Positions 33,098 to 46,111 of a stretch of 64,000 nucleotides of DNA are shown here, in pieces. The notes under the pieces are model-generated. The model was not told the origin of the DNA. It worked only from the letters and a program-made list of their open reading frames with translations, and ran no database searches. Each line of letters starts with the position of its first letter. Position 1 is the stretch's first letter. The stretch lies in the NCBI RefSeq assembly GCF_019320115.1, contig NC_089587.1:81942162-82006161 (forward strand). The letters run 5' to 3'. The translations under genes were made by a program, and so were the position numbers. Source of the stretch: Miscanthus floridulus (Eukaryota > Streptophyta > Magnoliopsida > Poales > Poaceae).

Positions 33098-34800
33098 CCA
33101 TCCCTGTGCGTGCCGGCACGGCGAGCGGTGGCATTGGCGCTTGCGCACATAGGACCCATGCTAACCTATGTACGAGGCCGACGCTCACCTAGGGTTTGAC
33201 ACAAAGCGATGGGTGGCGGCTGCACGAATTGAGACATAGTAGAAGGGCCTCTCTATGACGGCGGGCACCCTATGATAATGGTGACGATGTTCTGGTGAGC
33301 CACAGTATTAAGAAGGCTGTAGGGATAGCGGGTGAGCAACAGGGACTCACCACTGACCTAGTAGAGGTGATGGTTCAGCCGGAGATGCCCTAAGCGAGCC
33401 TGACCACGTGCACGCGACGAGCTCGATGACGAACCACAGCGACATGGTCGTGCCAGCGATGAGGAGGCAATGGTAGAGGTGCGGCTTAGGTGTGCATGAT
33501 GAGGAGGGGTTCTAGGTGGGGATAGTGGTGCAACTAATTTGGCTCGAGACATTGAGGAGAGGGCTAGCCATGGTGAGGGCGGTGATGGGTATTAATGGCT
33601 AGGTGGTGGGGCAAAGCTCCAAATTGGAGCTTAGCCTTGCACGGTTCAAGTCTGGGTGGGGTAGGCAGCAAGAGGACATGAGAGCGTATGCGCATGCATG
33701 TGGAATTGATGGGGGATGGCTTCTCGAATGCAGGCGGGCTAGCGTGGCTCGTTGATGGCAGCAAAGAAGGGGACAACGGAGGGGCGGGAGACGGTGGGGA
33801 CACAGTTAAGGCTTGGCCTGTGCTTGCTTGGTAGGACACGATTGACGCAACCAGAGTGACCATGGCCGGCACTACCCGATGACACACGCTCGAGGTCGGT
33901 GTGGCCTGCACGCCGTAGTGCCATAAATGGCATGGCGACGGTGGTTCAGCCTCGTGCATGTAGCATCTAGGCAGGCCAGTGGCGTAGCGCAACACAATGA
34001 TGCGACGATAGTGGTAGTGGCATGGTTGTGGTGCGGCATGGAGGGCAGTGACAACGTGTGGCAATGACAACAGGCGGGGGCAGTGCGATGTGGTGAGTCG
34101 GGTAGCCATGGCTCCGTGCGGTGGTAGCCTGAGGCAGCCAGTGATGTGGCCAGAGCTTGGCCACGTGCGTGCTTCCACGCACCGAGCGCCACGACGTCGA
34201 GGCCGCTCGGCATGGTGATCGCGTCCAACCGGGAAAAAATAGCCTAAGAACACGCTGTGCACGGATTTTAAAGCATTTGAAACAACTACACAGTTGATCC
34301 TATCCCCAAACCACCTTCACTACTCTAATGAGGGCATCTTAGTCTATCAACAAGAGCTAAAGAGCGACACCACTCCTAAACTCAATTTTAACAGAATAAA
34401 TTACCAAATATAGCTTTGTCAATCTGTTTTTAGACTTAAGAAATTGACTAAGTCTTGAGTTGGATTTGCTTCAAATTTGATTTCCATGCTATTAGAAATG
34501 TTAGCTAGCGTTATTATCTTGTTAAAACAAAAGTTGCACTATCTTCTACAAAATGTGTACTTCAAACTATATTAAGGCGTCACATATATGTTTTATAGTG
34601 TTTTTGTTGAATAAAAATTAGTTAACATCTCTACTTGCTAACTTTATAAATCATGAATTAACTTTTCGTTTTATGTTTTTATGACTTGTTTAAGTTACAA
34701 TGCTTTACCTATCCACCACACCACATGCAATATCACTTAAGTATGATGCTCATGACATGTTTTAGCAAGTGATTCACTATGTAACACCGAGGGTGTTACA

Positions 34801-35651
34801 ACATCTACGGTGATTTCTGCATGACTGGTTCTAGAGAAATAAATGATGAGAGTTGGCGCGCAGGTGGTTTCTGGTATGTGTATATCGCCATCGACAAGTT
34901 TTCAAAGTGGATCGAATACAAGCCGCTTATTTTGGTCAAGCTCTTCAAAGATATCATCCACAGATCTGGTCTCCCGAACAACATTATCACCGACCTTGGA
35001 ACTACATTCACTGGTCATCATTTTTGGGACTTCTACGAAGACCGATGTATCTCCGTTAAATACGTCTCTATTGCCCATCCTAGAGACAATGGTCATGTCA
35101 AACGAGCGAATGACATGATCCTTGATGCCCTCAAAAAGGCTATATTAGAAAGAGGAAAAGCATCTAGGTAGATAGCTCAAAGAGCTCCTAGCTGTGATCT
35201 GGGGACTGCGCATTCAAGCTAGTCGCAGCACCGGTGTGTCTCCATATTTCTTGGTCTATGGCTCAGAAGCCATACTTCCAGCGGGCATTGCCTTCTAAGC
35301 ACCTAGGGTGGAACATTATAATGAAGAGCAAGCCACAACTGTTCGGACAGAGGACGTCGATAGGGCCGAAGAAGAATGCCTGATCACTTGCATGCGCACA
35401 GCCAAATACCTAGAAGGCTTATGAAGATACTACAATCGCAACATCAAAGGTCATTCATTTGCTGTCGGTGACCTCGTTCTCCACATAAAATAGAAAACCG
35501 AAGGGATGCACAAGCTCTCCTCCCCTTGGAAAGGGCCTTACGTGGTCAAAGAGGTTACCTGACCAGGGTCTTATCGGCTATGTGACTTGGATGGAATCGA
35601 TATCCCCAATTTATGGCACATCGAGCACCTTATACGTTTCTATCCTTGAAA
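34801..35651 (+). pseudogene. Integrase remnant of a Tat-lineage gypsy element
   Basis: Plus-strand frames give the integrase core: AIDKFSKWIEYKPL, IIHRSGLPNNIITDLGTTFTG, AHPRDNGHVKRANDMI (the catalytic acidic residues lie in this pattern), then FLVYGSEAILPA-like sequence, EEQATTVRTEDVDRAEEE, a GPYVVKEV segment and the end LWHIEHLIRFYP before a stop. The wording (VDKF.KWIE, ERAN, W.IE.LRRFYP) is that of the Tat lineage (RIRE2/Grande/Cinful type), not of the chromovirus upstream. Several stops break it (35170, 35299 and later). The 5' part of the element is missing, cut by the LTR ending at 34800. Confidence 0.85.
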
Positions 35652-36254
35652 TACTCTAAATATGTATTCTCCACTCCATAATGAATGAAGTTTTTGTCGC
35701 CATAATTTGTCTCCATTATTTCTCTATTATGGTTTAATCTCCATTTACGGATGCCAGCTCTAAGCTACTCCTTTACAAACTCCAATACATGATCTCTATA
35801 AACACTCCACCACGTTTCTTCATATCTCTAAGATATTTTGCCAACTGCTGAGCATCACACATTTTGCTCTGTGTTCTTTGGAGAAAACCTAGTCTTCGAT
35901 CTCTCCCTACACGTGCTACGGGCTCTGCGCTCTGCGTATTGGTGGTCGGCTGCGGTTCCTTGGTCACGTCTGTTCCTCCTACACGTGCATGGGCTCCATG
36001 CTTGATGTTATGGAATATGAGCTAGCCAAGGCCAAGAGCTCAGTAATGAACTAACTTCTCGGACACTACTTATACCACGTATAATCACGTTAGGGTTAAC
36101 ACTACAACGATTTTTTCACTAAAATACTGGCAAACTGCATAAACATGCACATGTCACTTTACAACATTTGTACACATACATGAATGTTTGTCTGCGCCCT
36201 CACACATTTTAACTATCCTCTCCAGCAGTTATAGATTATTCTTTGAGCAGGTCA

Positions 36255-39200
36255 TTATGTTTGGCCATCACCATCCACCTCACCGAATAGGTCGATGTCT
36301 CCGGCTAGCCTCTTCGTCGCATCCTCCACCTCATCTTCTAGCTCATGCTGCTTCATTGCACCAGTCCCTTTGGTGAATCCAACCCCTATCGCTTGCAGAT
36401 TGATGGTAGGGTAAGAGACTAGACTACCGCTAGGGCATGGATCACAACAGAGATAGTGGCATCGCGATTGAAGCTTTTGAAGTTCTCCCATGCCACCTTG
36501 CACCTGTCGATGATGGTGTTTGGACGAGGCGGCCTGTCATCGAGCTAAGGAGCTGCCTCCATGTCGATGTAGTCAAGCACCAGCCTGACTCTGGCCACCA
36601 CGGCATCAAGCTTTCACCTCTAGGATTGCGCCTCCAGCTCTAGCACATCGAACTAGGCCTTGGTCCTTCAACGGTATTCTACAAGCACCGAGAAGATCCG
36701 TCAAGCGAATAAGTCACTTAAGCAACAACTCCGACCACAAACTACTTACCTTTCAGCTCCTTAGCCAGTTTCTCTGCTCGTCGAGATGCCTTCTTCTCCT
36801 CCTCTTGGAGTTGACTGACGACCTGACACAACTGGCCAAACTCCACCTCTTGCTCGGCAATACAGAACAAGTTCACCGATCCATAGTACCTTTTTTCTAC
36901 TCGGATAGGCTTCTCAGCTGCTCGGAGCTACGCTCCAGCTGCTCAGAGCTGCCACGCAACTGCTCAAACATGGTCACCAGCTACTCGAATAAGGCCCCCT
37001 TTTGGTATTCTAGATCCCGCACATTAGATTCGACAAGATCCCACTCGCGCTGGGCCCTATGGTTGTTTTTCTCCATAAGCTTCACAGCATCCTTCAGCTT
37101 TGTGTTCTCCTCAGCGAGGGGCTCTATCCTCTTGATCAGCTGCCACCGTTGTTCGGCAGTTCGTGCTATGCCCTGTAAAAGCAACAAGATTATGAAGAAC
37201 TACAATCTCCAACATCAAAGACGAACATTGATGATGCAATACTAACCTTGATCTGCTTCATCGCCATGGAAAGGGTGGACTCTAGCCTCCTGACCTCCCT
37301 AGTGGTGTCCTCCTCCTCCACGACCACCACTTTATCGCCCCGCTTGTGGAGGATCTAGACGGCTTAAGGTCGTGTTTCCTCATGCTCAATCTCTTCCACC
37401 TCATCCTCTTCCCTCGCAGCCAGTGGTGCCACCTAGGGGCTTGGTGGTCGCATAGCGTGTCCGACCACGCCCTTCGATGTCTCCAGGAATGTCGCCTGGT
37501 CCTCTAGCACCACCAGTTTCTCCACCCCAGACTTCGGCGTGGCATCGACAACTCTAGCATCCGCCTCCGAAGACCCGGCGGCTCCCGCTGTTGCCTCGGG
37601 CATCACCGCCGACTCATCTGTCGTCAGCGCCAACCGTTCTCTGCCGCCAAGTCCATCAGCAGCGGCGGTCAACTCCTCTATAGGCCACCGAGCGCCCGAG
37701 GACTCTAGGATGGGGTTTGCCTGTATTGCCTCCATGCTAGGGCTAGCCCCCGGCTATTCGCTAGTCTGGACGGATGGATTCAAATAGTCCGGATGCTTCG
37801 CTCTACATCAGATTAGCTCGTCAATCACCGCAAACTATAAGGATCCGATAGCAAAATGAATTCAAGGCAAGGATACTTACACGTCGGCCTCCTAGTACAC
37901 GGTTCTAAACCAGCGCTGCCTCCCCGAACCCCCAAGCATGGCTCTAGGATCAACCCGCGTGCCCTGGGCTAGAGGTCTCGTGGCCCTAGTCATCGGCCTC
38001 TCCTCCGCCTGTCGCTTGGGGACTCCCTCCGCTTGTTGCTCAGGGACTCCCTTCTCCTGCTGCTCGGGGACTTCTTTCGCCTGTTGCTCGAGGACTCCCT
38101 CCCCTCCTTTCGATGGCACCTCTGCGTGTGTGTTGTGCGGTGGTGCCTCAGTGCTCGGAGGAGGAGCTACTGGAGCCCTGTCATCGTCCAACCACTCAGA
38201 CATTGCCGCACTCTATGTCTGAGTGGTTAGGTCACCACCAAGCGAGATGCTGCCTGGCTTGCGGGGAGCTACACCCATGGTCTTCCTCTTCTTCTGGCCT
38301 GGCTCATATGTCGCCGCCCTTTTCCCCTAGACTTTCTCCAACACCAGGGGGACTCTCCGTCCAATCAACGCCTACGCCTCTAGACTCCGACGAGGCACTG
38401 ACGGCACCCTCCTCAGGTTAAGTTGTTGGCCGGGCATCCACTGCCTTCGGCCAATCGCTCCTTGGCACGCTCGAGAAGTACGCCGCTCGTTCCTATGAAT
38501 GGATCTTTCCACAAGTGAATTAGTTCACTGTTCAGTAATGGTACAGGATAAAAAGCATAAGAAACAAATAGTTGAGACTTTTACCTAAGGAGGCGGGTTC
38601 ATACAGTTGAAGGCTCTCGTCTACCCTTGCACGCTGAATGACGTGTTCGGAGCGAATAGTTTAGCTGCTCGACGTATCACATCGTCTGTCGACAGTCTCT
38701 CCGTCCTCTCCCGGGTGCCGTTAGTGTCCCCCTCGAAGTCAAAGCCTGCATTTGCCCTCTCCTTATAGGGATGGACACGGCGCACTATGAAGCTCGTCGC
38801 CACCGGTGCGTCGTTCATCTTCACACCCTTTATCAGGACGAGGAGCTCGTTCACCTGATCCATATCACCACTGCTTGGCTTCTCCAACTAGCTCTTTTGG
38901 TTTTCCTGGATGTGGTCGACGTCGTAGCGGATGGAAGGATGGCTCTGCTTCATGTAAAACCACCTAGCATTCCACCGATTCAGCGAGGTGTTCAGCGGTA
39001 GAGTGATGTACTCGCCCACCATCCCATCATGGAGTTACAGATACACGCCGCCGACCACCCTAGAACCACCGCCGCCCTTCTTCTTCAGCCATAATAGGTG
39101 ACGAAAGAGGTTGAAGTGGAGAAGAATCCCGAGATACGCCTCACAGAAATGGATAAAAATCAAGATGTGCAAGATGGTGTTTGGGTGGAGATTGCACAGA

Positions 39201-39484
39201 CTAACTCCCCAGAACTCCATCTGATCTCTCAAGAAAGGATGAACAAGAACTCCCAATCCACGCCAGAAGTAATCTTCAAAAACTACAGCTTTGTCGGTAT
39301 GAGGCACTGGGTAGGGCTCACCGTTGGTCGGTCGTCATCCGGCGGTGACACGATCTGGAAGAACGCCCGCCTCCACCATCCTGTTGATCTCTGCCTCCCC
39401 CATGAGCGATGGCACCCACTCATTGTCATGACTTGCTCCGGCGGTCGCCTTCTTTGGGTTATCGGATCCCTTCTTCGACGCCAT
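36255..39484 (-). pseudogene. Antisense ORF of the Tat element (putative gypsy type transposon domain)
   Basis: Reading from ATG at 39484: MASKKGSDNPKKATAG, then EWVPSLMGEAEINRMVEAGV and a TGA where relatives have Trp. The main domain follows (FEDYFWRGLGVLVHPFLRD, LHPNTILHILIFIHFCEAYLG, NLFRHLLWLKK), then WNARWFYMKQSHPS. This is the domain known as putative gypsy type transposon (Pfam PF04195). Further downstream come Pro/Ala/Gln-rich linkers and a coiled coil (residues encoded 37187-36981: LAEENTKLKDAVKLMEKNNH). Tat elements often carry such an ORF opposite to pol, between pol and the 3' LTR, exactly as here. Stops at several points make it a pseudogene. Its role in the element is unknown. 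Confidence 0.75.
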
Positions 39485-40530
39485 CTCTCAGATTTGGATT
39501 GGGACTAGCGACGGAAGAGCATGCGGATGTGAACCGGGAAGCGCTAGGGCTAAGGAGGAAGATGAAGTGATGAAGTGGCAAAGTTGGGAGCGCGGAGTGC
39601 GGCGGCGCAGTTATAAAGCACTCCCGCCACTTTTTACATTCAAGGGTTTTGGAAAACCGCTCCATGATTTGCGCCTCTCCGAATTATCCGAAGTGGCAAT
39701 ATGGGCCGTTACCTGGGCTTTCACGCAACTACAACCCTTATCGCTCATTTTTTTACCGTAATTTGTTACTGCTCACTGAATATTTGCCGACTTCTCCGCA
39801 ATCCATTAAGGCTCAGTAACTCCTACTGTACAACTATTATTCTAGTTTTTTCTCCACGATTTGATTTCTCTATGATTTCCACTTGTGGCTCAGGGACTGC
39901 GTCATCAATACGACTTGTTTCCTCACCACACTAGGACTTTCTTCTATTCACTATTATTTCTGACCCTGGCACCATGTGACCACATCACCTACTGTCAGGC
40001 TTGGGGACTAAGTTGGCACACTTCATCTTGCGGTGAATGTGCTTTTTAGGGCTTCGCCCGAGGACTAGCTGCCTGCTCGGCTGGTCTTTTGCTTTTATTC
40101 TACTTTAGACCCTAGCACCACGTGACTACGTCACCTACTGTTAGGCTCAAGGACTAAGTGGGCACACTTCACCTCGCGGTGAGTGTGTTTGCTTAAATCT
40201 GGAAGACTCCGCGCCTCCTAAAGTTGAAGAAGACTATCTCCCTTTCTTGTGGACGGGCTCTAAGTGGACACATTTGATCCACTGCAAGGAAATTTTCGAT
40301 TTTGAACTTGAGCTCCTTACATCCTTATGGCAAGCCTTACTTGGATACATTGTTCGACGATGGTTCACACTGCTCGGCGACGGTTCACAACTACTCGGCG
40401 ATGGTTCACAACTGCTCGACAACTCATCACGGTGGTTGGACCATGAGTCTGACTGCTCGGCTTTGTTTGCACCTGCTCAGACAAGTTTAAGACGGCGTTG
40501 CACAACGGATACAAGGCGCTCGGAGCTAGC
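39485..40530 (+). other. Non-coding 3' part of the Tat element
   Basis: It includes a ttataaagc near 39611, possibly within the promoter of the antisense ORF, and two copies of a phrase cctagcaccacgtgactacgtcacctactgt (near 39966 and 40112), a diverged tandem duplication of about 145 bp. ctcggcgacggttcacaact is repeated three times near 40370-40420. No sense ORF. Confidence 0.55.
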
Positions 40531-41004
40531 TGTGGGGGGTACGACCCCGGATACCCATGGCAGACCACATGGGCTGCACCCTAGGGGTGGCTCAGCCCAC
40601 AAGACGAATCCTTGCAGAGCACGGCGCTGCTCGGCGCGTCCCGCAAGACACCGAGAAGATATCATGAAGATACTAAGAGATCTGTTAGGATACGTATGAT
40701 CCTATGATTCCTATAATCTGTTATTACTTTCCGGTTATATCTTAGATCTAACCGACTCGTAACCCTGCCCCCTAGACTATATAAGGCGGGCTGGGACCCC
40801 CTTCAAACACGGGTAATATCATACGATAGCAAATACAATCCAACAGACCACAGGAGTAGGGTATTACGTTGCACTGACGGCCCAAACCTGTCTAACTCTT
40901 GTGTCTCTGCTGCATTCTTATTTTTATTACATGTATCTCTGTCGATCAATGTACCTTCGTAGGATACCTCTCGGAGGACTGCCGACGATATTCTGTCGAC
41001 AACA
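40531..41004 (+). mobile_element. 3' LTR of the Tat-lineage element
   Basis: 474 bp from TGTGGGGGGTACGACCCC to CTGTCGACAACA. The start TG and end CA, a promoter ACTATATAAGG near 40776 and the ending ctcggaggactgccgacgatattctgtcgaca are typical of RIRE2/Cinful-type LTRs. The 5' LTR is not in the window. Confidence 0.8.
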
Positions 41005-41763
41005 GATAGGATAGGATGAAAGTTGAAAAAAAGATAGGATAGAATGGAGAAATGAGTGGACGAGAAGATATGATATGATGCGATAGGACAGGAGGGGGTC
41101 GTTGGTTTCACGGCCCACTAATTAGAGCATTTGGATAGACGGACGTCCTACATGAAGTATTACCGTCTTTATGGACCTATGACACTGCTTACCCTTTTGA
41201 GCGCCTTAGAAAGATTTGAGAAAAATCTTTGGATTAGCAATGATGACACTGCTTACCAACATTACCATTGAACCAAATGCACATGCACGTCCGCGATTGC
41301 CTGAAGCTATCAACACGACATTCGTTCCAACGAAACTCAGCGAGGCTGAAATACACAGGATCATGGACACTTTTAATCCCCAAATGTTGCGCTACGCAAC
41401 CAATCCTATGTCTTGTCAAAGTTTAATAGACCAAAACTCTCGTTTATCCTTTTTGTTTTGCGTCTTTTTATTTTAATAAAATTTATAGACCTTTATATCT
41501 ACTAATATAGTTTTATCTGTAGTAGCTCAAATTCAAGCTATATACTACTTTTCATCAACTTTGCGATTAAAGCGTTACGACTTTACGAGCTTGTAGCACT
41601 GAATGGTGTACTCTGTCACCGTTCTCCCTCTCGCCGTTTCTCGCTTCATCAAAATTCGAATTCGAATTCAGTCCAACCGTTCCGAACTGCGCACCCCACC
41701 CTACCGGCCACCGCGCCGCGCCACCGCATGATCAAACCCTAACCGAACCCGCCGGCCACCGCC
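41005..41763. other. Region upstream of the INCENP-like gene
   Basis: It begins with gataggata-rich low-complexity sequence (41005-41090). A short ORF at 41216-41476 has no recognisable domain. The promoter of the gene at 41764 must lie here, but no convincing TATA box is visible within 150 bases. Confidence 0.4.
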
Positions 41764-42211
41764 ATGGAGACGCTGTTCATGCGTGCCTTCGAGCGCCGGG
41801 ACGCAGCGGAGGCGCAGATGCGGCAGCAAGCGGCGTCCTACTCCCGAACCCTCGCGTGCGGCCTCCTCGCCGCGGGGCACCAGCCTCCGCCGTGTCTCCT
41901 CCCGCACCCCGCGCCGTTCGCGGCCCTCTTTCGCCGGGGCGCGGCGGAGGAGCAGATGCAGCTGCAGGTGGAGGCCTACTCCCAGTCTATAGCCTGCGCC
42001 CTCATTGACGCCGGCCACCTGCCTCCGTCGTGGCTCCTTCCGCACCGCGCTGCTGGAGTAGGGACCTCTGAGCGTTCGGTGCCGGCGGACGCGCGGATGC
42101 GGAAGCAGGTGGTGTCCTACTCGCTCTCCATAGCCTGCGCCCTCCTCACCGCCGGCCACCGCCCCCCGCCGTGGCTCGTCCAGTCCCCTGCAGACGTGGC
42201 CACCACCGAAG
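41764..42211 (+). CDS. Exon 1 of the INCENP-like gene, with three N-terminal repeats
   Basis: 149 complete codons, no stop. Three copies of a 36-39-residue motif lie at about residues 11-49, 57-95 and 107-142: QMRQQAASYSRTLACGLLAAGHQPPP, QMQLQVEAYSQSIACALIDAG, RMRKQVVSYSLSIACALLTAG, each followed by PP..LLP or PPPWLV. In the INCENP proteins I know this motif occurs once near the N-terminus, the region that localises the complex to centromeres. Kozak context gccATGg. Confidence 0.65.
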
Positions 42212-43172
42212 GTAGCTACCTCGATTTCTCCCCCCTTCGTCGTGTTCTGGAGTAGTTGCTGGGGTTCTGCGCTTTGATTCCATTGTGGGAGCACTTGTTT
42301 TATTAGATTTTGGTTCGTCATGTCAAATATTTGATAATCGTGCCCCGTGATTTGGTACTAGTACATATTGAAACAGACGATAGTGTTTTGAGGTGTCAAG
42401 CTAACGGTTCATCTTTCTATTTGGTGGAGATTGTGTAAGAGAGCATTCGAATCGTGGGTTGAAATGACAATGCAGTATCAGAATTTTCTTCTATGCTTTT
42501 CATTTGGAGATGCTGAGTTTTCAATTTCTATTTAGGCTGTGATTTAGAGATGATGTATTTAGTAGCCACTGAGATTTCCATTTTGTTGTTCTTCTAAATC
42601 TTTTCGCTATAGTCTTGCCTGTTTTCGTGTGCTGAAAAAACATAATGTGTTGTGATTTTGTTTTTATAGTTTGGACTAGAATACTTTGTCATTATTCTTC
42701 CCATTTATTTGAATGTGAACTTGTCCATTGATTTTTTCCTGTCTTTCTGAGAACACAAGGATGTCAACTTTGGATATTCTTTTGCAGGAAATACTGTAAG
42801 GAAGGCATCAGTTTATCTCGCTGACCCCCAAAGTGCAGACCATATGCAACAGGGATTGACTGAAATCAACCATCAGGTCAAACAAAACACTCTTGAAGCA
42901 CCAAGGTTTTAAACCTTTGAAGCATCAAATTCTATGGCCAGCCCACCGCTTGAAAATGGTTTATCGCACTCAACTAAATCTAATTTTGTGGAAGGGATTG
43001 ATTGTGTATCCTGTCCACTGCCCGAAAATAGAGCAATTGATATTGTTGATAATGTTTCTATTGAAGCATCTCAGGGCTGGCCTCAAATTGATGTTCCTGA
43101 AGAGACTTATTCTATGCCCATTGTACTGCTTGATAAGGAAGGAGGACACAATTTTGAAACCACTTCTCTTGA

Positions 43173-46111
43173 GTCAACGGGTGTGAAGGGTAAGGAAGCT
43201 AGTCGAACTAATTAGGATCCATTTAGATAGTTGGAATGTAGGGTCGCTTGCAGGTAAGTTAAGAGAATTAGTTGATACCACGACTAGAAGGCGTGTAAAT
43301 ATATTATGCATTCAAGAGACTAAATAAAAGGGTCAGAAGGCAAAGGAGGTGGACAATACAGGTTTCAAGCTTTGGTACACAGAGACGGTCGCGAATAGAA
43401 ATGGAGTAGGAATTTTGATTGATAAGAGCCTCAAGAATGGTGTGGTGGGAGTGAGAAGGCAAGGAGATAGGATTATCTTAGTCAAGCTTGTCGTTGGTGA
43501 TATGGTCTTGAATGTAATTAGTGCGTATGCCCCCCAAGTAGACCTCGACGAGAGTGCTAAGAGACAGTTCTGGGAAGACTTAGATGGCCTGATTAGAGCT
43601 GTACCTAGTAGTGAGAAGCTTTTTATAGGAGGAGATCTTAATGGGCATGTAGGTACTACAAGCGTAGGTTTCGAGGCAATTCATGGAGGTTTTGGGTATG
43701 GTAGTAGGAATTAGGAGGGAGAGGAAGTTCTGGACTTCGCGGTAGCTTTTGACCTGATGATAGCCAACACTTTCTTTATAAAGAGAGAATCTCATCTAGT
43801 GACCTTCAGTAGCGGACAACACTCTAGCTAAATTGACTTTGTCCTCGCAAGAAGAAAGGACAAACGAGCATGCTTGGGTTGCAAGGTGATACCAGGGGAG
43901 TGTGTTGTTTCTCAACATAAGCTTTTGGTGGCAGACTTTCGTTTTCAGGTGCGTGCCCGTAGGGATAAATAAGCTAAGATTGAAAGAACAAAGTGATGGA
44001 AACTGAAAGGGGAGACGTCAGAGGTATTTAGGGAAAGGGCTATCAAAGAGGGCTCTTGGAAGAAAGAAGAGGACATAAACAACATGTGGGAGAAGATGGC
44101 AACCAACATTCGGAAGGTGGTCTCTGAGGTGTGTGGAGTAACCAAAGGAAGTGGAGGTGAGGCTTAAGATGTTTGGTGGTGCAACGAGGAAGTCCAAAGG
44201 GCTATTAAGGAGAAGAAAGAATGCTATAGACGCTTGTACCATGACAGGAGTGTGGACAACATAGAGAAGTACAAGGTGACAAAGAAGACTGCAAAGCGAG
44301 CTGTAAGTGTGGCAAAGGATAGAGCGTACGAGGATCTTTACCAATATTTGAGTACGAAGGAAGGAGAGAAGGACATTTATAGGATGGTTATGGTTCGTGA
44401 GAGAAAAACAAGGGACTTTAACCTAGTTAAGTACATTAAGGATGAAAGAGAGCATCTCTTGGTGAAGGCGGATGAGATCAGACATCGATGGCAAGAGTAT
44501 TTTGACAAATTGTTCAAGTGTGAGAATACGGACACAACCTTTCAGTTGGATGACTCTTTTGATGACACCAATAGGCGTTTTGTGCGGAGAATCCAAGAAT
44601 CTGAGGTTAGAGAGGCGTTGAAAAGGATGAAAGGAGGTAAGGCGATGGGACCGGATGGTATCCCAATCGAGGTGTGGAGATGCCTCGGGGACATAGCTAT
44701 AGTATGGCTAACTAAGTTGTTCAACCATATTTTTCGATCAAACAAGATGCCTGACGAGTGGAGGAGAAGTATATTGGTACCGATCTACAAGAATAAAGGG
44801 AATATTCAAAGTTGTTCTAATTACCGGTGAATTAAGTTGATGAGCCATACTATGGAGCTATGGGAGAGAATTATCGAGCATCGCTTGAGAGCAATAATGC
44901 GGGTCTCTATGAACTAATTTGGTTTCATGCCCGGAAGATCAACCATGGAAGCCATTTTATTAATAAGACAAGTTATGAAGCGGTATAGGGAGAAGGACTT
45001 ACCCATTGTTTTTATTGATTTGGAGAAGGCTTATGATAAAATACCAAGGAATGTTATGTGGTGGGCTTTGGATAAACATAAAGTCCCAACAAAGTACGTC
45101 GGGCTCATTAAGGACATGTATAACAATGTTGTGACTAATGTTCGAACAAGTGATGGAGACACGGATGACTTTCCGATTAGGATAGGACTACATCAAGGGT
45201 AAGCTTTGAGCCCTTATCTGTTTGCCTTAGTGATGGATGAGGTCACAAGGGACATACAATGGGACATCCCTTGGTGTATGCTTTTTGCGGACGATGTAGT
45301 GCTAGTTGATGAAAGCTGGACATGAGTAAATCAGAAACTGGAGTTATGGCGGGAGACTTTGGACTCCAAAGATTTTAGACTCAGTAGAACTAAAACTGAG
45401 TATATGAGATGTGACTTCGGCACTACTACTTGGGAGGAGGAAGATATTAGTTTGGAAGGTCAAGTAGTGCCTAGGAAGGATACCTTTCGATATTTAGGAT
45501 CAATGCTACAGAGAGACAGGGATATTGATGAAGATGTTAGCCATAGAATCAAAGCAGGGTGGACATCTGGTGTCCTATGTGACAAAAGGGTACCACAGAA
45601 GCTAAAAGGCAAGTTTTATAGGACGACGATTAGACCTGCTATGTTGTATGGTGCAGAATGTTGGCCTACGAAAAGACGACATGTTCAACAGATAAGTGTC
45701 ACGGAAATGCGTATGTTGCGTTGGATTTGCGGTCATACAAGAAGGGATCGAGTTCGGAACGATGATATACGTGATAGATTAGGGGTAGCACCAATTGAAG
45801 AAAAGCTTGTCCAACACCGGTTGAGATGGTTTGGATATATCCAACGGAGACCTCTAGAGGCACCGGTGCGTAGTGGAATCCTAAGCCAGGATAGTAATGT
45901 GAAGAGAGGCAGAGGAAGACCGAAGTTGACTTGGGTCGAGGCAATAAAAGGAGACTTGAAAGGATGGAATATACCCAAAGACTTAGCCTTAGATAGGAGT
46001 GCTTGGAAAACAGCTATTCACGTGCCTGAACCTTGATGGCTTCTGCTGGGTTTCAACTCTAGCCTACCCTAACTTGTTTGGGACTTAAAGGCTTTGTTGT
46101 TGTTGTTGTTG
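43173..46111 (+). mobile_element. RTE-type LINE inserted in exon 2 of the INCENP-like gene
   Basis: 2939 bp flanked by ttctcttga (43164-43172) and ttcttttga (46112-46120), a 9-bp target duplication with one change. The order is an APE endonuclease (NILCIQETK, GVGILIDKSLK, VISAYAPQVDLDE, FIGGDLNGHVG, stop, then DFVLARR), an RT ([61 protein letters not shown]), and a C-terminal part ending HVPEP before the stop. The 3' end is the phrase WLLLGFNSSLP plus (TTG)n, characteristic of plant RTE LINEs. Several stops and frame changes disable it. It is nearly full length and in the sense direction of the gene. Confidence 0.9.

Larger units (their letters stand above)
27948..34800 (-). mobile_element. 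Tekay-like solo LTR or LTR remnant, split by two younger solo LTRs
   Basis: The right end, read on the minus strand, is TGTAACACCCTCGGTGTTACA, like the TGTAACACCC start of the chromovirus LTR at 14239. The left part (from about 27970) has similar layout (cagcggaattgaaata, then acataatgtactcgcaagac), without close identity. Removing the two nested LTRs (28243-29961, 31326-33097) leaves about 3.35 kb, the right size for a Tekay LTR. Neither a PBS nor a PPT adjoins it, so it is probably solo. ACATC occurs on both outer sides (27943-27947, 34801-34805), but then the left end would not begin with TG, so the left boundary is uncertain. The GC-rich part 33100-34260 gives antisense ORFs that I do not regard as genes. 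Confidence 0.5.

Noticed and set aside
33564..34262. 232-residue minus ORF, His/Pro/Ala-rich
   Set aside because: It lies in the GC-rich part of a Tekay-like LTR, has no domain, and overlaps other equally open frames.
41216..41476. 86-residue ORF upstream of the INCENP-like gene
   Set aside because: No signal, domain or splice support; AT-rich end and probable chance.
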